A stretch of 64,000 bases of DNA, taken from Talinum fruticosum (taxonomy: Eukaryota; Streptophyta; Magnoliopsida; Caryophyllales; Talinaceae). The position numbers and the translations under genes are program-made. The notes beneath the pieces were generated by a model that saw only the letters and a program-made list of their open reading frames with translations, was not told where the DNA came from and did not search any database. Positions 61,562 to 64,000 of this stretch are shown in pieces (within the stretch, counting starts at the first letter, position 1; every line of letters begins with the position of its first letter). The stretch lies in NCBI GenBank assembly GCA_021018815.1, contig JAITYX010000021.1, forward strand, positions 2,881,001-2,945,000, read 5' to 3'.

Positions 61562-63878
61562 TTTTCAGTCAAGAATTGTAGAACGAAGATGAGTGGTTGT
61601 TCGCCCAGGTGATATTTCTCCACACCTTCACTTTATTTGTTTTTTTTTTTTTCCTGGATATACAGATCCCAATATTCACTTTCTTACCTCAACTTAGCTT
61701 ACATATCGGCAAAACTAAGGCACGGTGCCACATTAAAACGAATCATAGGTCTTACAATTTATTTTTCAAGTGTATATATACTTGCAAGGTAATCAGGATT
61801 TATTAATATTATACGGAATTTTGATTAAAAATCACAATAATAAGAGTAGAGTGGTCATAAAATCGATGTATATTCATTCGCAATAAGTGAATTTTTGTTT
61901 TTGTTCTTTTATTTTAATAATTTTTAAAATTAGTTTATATTTTGATTTTTAGCTTAGCTTAATAATAATTAAAAAAGTGTATACATCTTTTTTATTTAAT
62001 AATAATAAATTTTGATTTTGATTCGGTGGAGTAATTTTTTGTTTGGGGGGGATTTCGAGCTTCTATTTAGGTCAACATTGATGGGTTAGTAGCATACTCA
62101 ATGATCATATTTTTTGACAATTTTTTGGGCAATGGCCATGGGTGATGAAACTAGTAATTTCTAGTGAATTATCCTCTAGGAGCAGAATAGCTGACTATAG
62201 GATCTATAGACAACAATTTTATGACAAATCAGAGGCGGAACCTTGAAGGACACCCTTGGCCCAAAATTTTTTTTAAAAAACTAATATTTGAATTAAAAAA
62301 TTTAAAATTATAAATAATTGGACACCCTTAAATTTGAATTAAAAGACAACGGACACCCTTATTTCGAATTCCTGCCTCCGCCACTCACAAACTACTAATG
62401 TCTATGGACAGGTAGATGATAAGACCCCTAAATCCCTAATTGCAGGTGCAAAATTGATTCCCTCCATAAAATTTGCTTCAATGCTATCTACATTGCGAGT
62501 CGCATCATTATTGCGTTTTACCTTCTTTCACCTCAGGTGCTCGTGAGTGAGGGTTGATAACAATACATTAATCGGGGTTATGATATTTATATTTGCTTAT
62601 CACTCGTTTCTCCTATTCAGGAGGGTGCTAACCAATTCGTACCCAATAAGTTAAGGCTTGAGTAACACAAGTATTTGAAAAAACATGGTGGTGCAATAAG
62701 TTGATGTCGTTTTCATTTGCATGGGTTGAAATTCCGTTCTGGGATTGTAGTGTTATGGATTCTTGTTTGGCTTGATATTGAAAAAATTCGGGAAGAGAAT
62801 TATGATGCAGCTGAGAGGTTAGAGTTCGAAATAACTGACGTTTATGATGCTAATAGATGGAGTGGCACCTTTAGATACGCTAGTAACGAGTACATAGAAA
62901 TACTTTTCATGATTTTGTCCATTTTGTGATCTTTGGCCACCGTTTTTGGTGAAGTTCTAACATATACATGTTTTGATCACGGCCGTTTACCAAAAGAATG
63001 AATAATACAGCGCGATGTACTAAATCCCATTTTGTGGTTATATGGAGCAAATCTCATTTTGGAGGCTGTAGAGACTACCTTTGTTTTGCTATTACCAAAA
63101 CATTCAACTACCTTAGAAAAGACTCGTGCTAGTGTTGGCATATTGTTTTTTGGCAAAATGCCATGTGACACAATTTAAATCAAATGAAATGCAATGCTTC
63201 CACAAAATCTTAAATTATGGAGTATATATATGTTGTTTTATTTATAATTTAGATTAGAATAGGTAAATAAATAAGACTGAAGTTATATATAATTAAATTA
63301 GTTTTTATATTTTGTTATGATTGTAATGACATAGTAACTATTCTAATCTTACTATCATAGCGTAAAAACTTTCTAAATTAACATATAATCAATAATGTGC
63401 AGTGATTTGATGTCGGTGTTAGATATGATATTTTTCAGTTTGAATATTTATATAAATTATAGAGCTAATTATCGAAAATTGAATTCTTAACCAAAAAAAT
63501 TATCTACTAATAGACGTTTCATATTGAAACTCAAGAAATAAAATTAATAATCATATCTCGACCCTTATCTTTCCTCGCTCCACCTAGAAAAGATAGTAGA
63601 AGAATCTTATTCAAAATTCCACGGAATACATGATTAACTTTTTTATTTTAAAAATTTTAAGACTTAGCCTTTAATTTCACCATCCAAATATATATTAAAA
63701 AATAAACAAATTTTAGGATTATTCATTTTTTTTTTGTGAAGGATTATTCATTGTTATAACATTGAAAAAAGAAGAAACCGTTTTGTAAAAACCGAAGCAC
63801 ATGCAGTCGCTTACCGAATTAACACCAGTGTTCGCTTTTGATTCTTGGCGGGTTTTCTGTTGCGCACCCGCCTCTGAC

Positions 63879-63880
<2 letters not shown>
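61562..63880. other. AT-rich gene-poor right arm
   Basis: 61562 to about 61640 is PNGase A leader/promoter on the minus strand. 61800-62230 and 63180-63780 are strongly AT-rich. At 62740-62927 the plus strand has a coding-like open frame (… REENYDAAERLEFEITDVYD), unrecognised and without a start or splice context, perhaps a gene fragment. One small repeat is listed separately. No complete gene. Confidence 0.45.
62229..62388. mobile_element. Short nonautonomous element with GGCGGA ends
   Basis: About 160 bases, starting agaggcggaacc and ending cctccgccactc, so the outer GGCGGA is inverted at the two ends. ACAAA lies just outside each end, a possible duplication. Inside, tggacaccctta-like phrases repeat three times. 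It looks like a small MITE; the family is unknown. Confidence 0.4.
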
Positions 63881-63881
<1 letters not shown>

Positions 63882-63911
<30 letters not shown>

Positions 63912-64000
63912 ACTTCTTCTATATTTAAACTGTTGGTAGCTGCTGCTGGTGCTTCGTTCGTCAGTTTTCTCGCTCTAAGTTGAAGAGGAGTGAGAATTAG
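63882..64000 (+). other. (CT)n leader of a possible gene at the right edge
   Basis: A perfect CT run of about 28 bases (63882-63911) is followed by non-repetitive sequence rich in CT and TG. CT-rich leaders like this precede the PMT23-like gene and others here, so a rightward gene may start just outside the window. No start codon can be assigned. Confidence 0.3.

Noticed and set aside
1..64000. CRISPR arrays, bacterial operons, organellar inserts or viral genes
   Set aside because: No regularly spaced repeats, Shine-Dalgarno-led gene runs, plastid or mitochondrial gene sequence, or viral protein motifs were found on either strand.

Overview
This window is nuclear DNA from a flowering plant, very probably a eudicot. 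The genes carry many short exons with GT-AG introns, the intergenic DNA is AT-rich, two cytosolic-type tRNA genes are present, and LINE and MITE debris is scattered throughout. The genes themselves are plant types: a plastid-type cis-prenyltransferase, GDC H-protein, a DUF248 Golgi methyltransferase and PNGase A. Nothing in the window looks bacterial, organellar or viral.

Layout, left to right: 1-5.5 kb is gene-poor, with a possible leftward gene leader, AT-rich repeats and a degraded LINE. SMC2 (condensin ATPase, 20 exons, +) covers 5.5-16.1 kb. GDC H-protein (+) lies at 17.8-19.1 kb. A repeat-rich gap follows, holding a LINE 3' end with a target-site duplication. A divergent cis-prenyltransferase (+) lies at 23.8-25.3 kb. 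COG7 (-, 10 exons) covers 26.4-34.7 kb and is head-to-head with a MINPP-type phytase/histidine phosphatase (+, 36.5-42.0 kb). Apyrase 7 (-, 44.3-47.2 kb) is followed by coproporphyrinogen III oxidase with no introns (+, 49.8-51.0 kb). tRNA-Lys and tRNA-Ser lie at 52.3-52.5 kb. A PMT23-like methyltransferase (+, 53.4-58.8 kb) and PNGase A (-, 59.8-61.6 kb) come next, then AT-rich sequence with a possible new gene leader at the right edge.

The genes are unrelated housekeeping functions: chromosome condensation, photorespiration, isoprenoids, Golgi trafficking and glycan/wall processing, inositol phosphate, nucleotide and tetrapyrrole metabolism. They do not form an operon or a cluster. COG7, PMT23, APY7 and PNGase A share secretory-pathway themes, but I see no sequence evidence that they are linked functionally.

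The most important observation concerns the sequence itself. Six of the nine protein genes contain single-base losses, 13 in total. Almost all fall in homopolymer runs, all have the same sign (-1), and no other damage is seen. Adding one base at each site restores the full family length in every gene. This looks like homopolymer under-calling in an unpolished long-read assembly, not real pseudogenes. I found no convincing new biological system. The most biologically interesting items are the divergent cis-prenyltransferase, whose 5' splice site lies in a 40-bp tandem duplication, and the intronless coproporphyrinogen oxidase.
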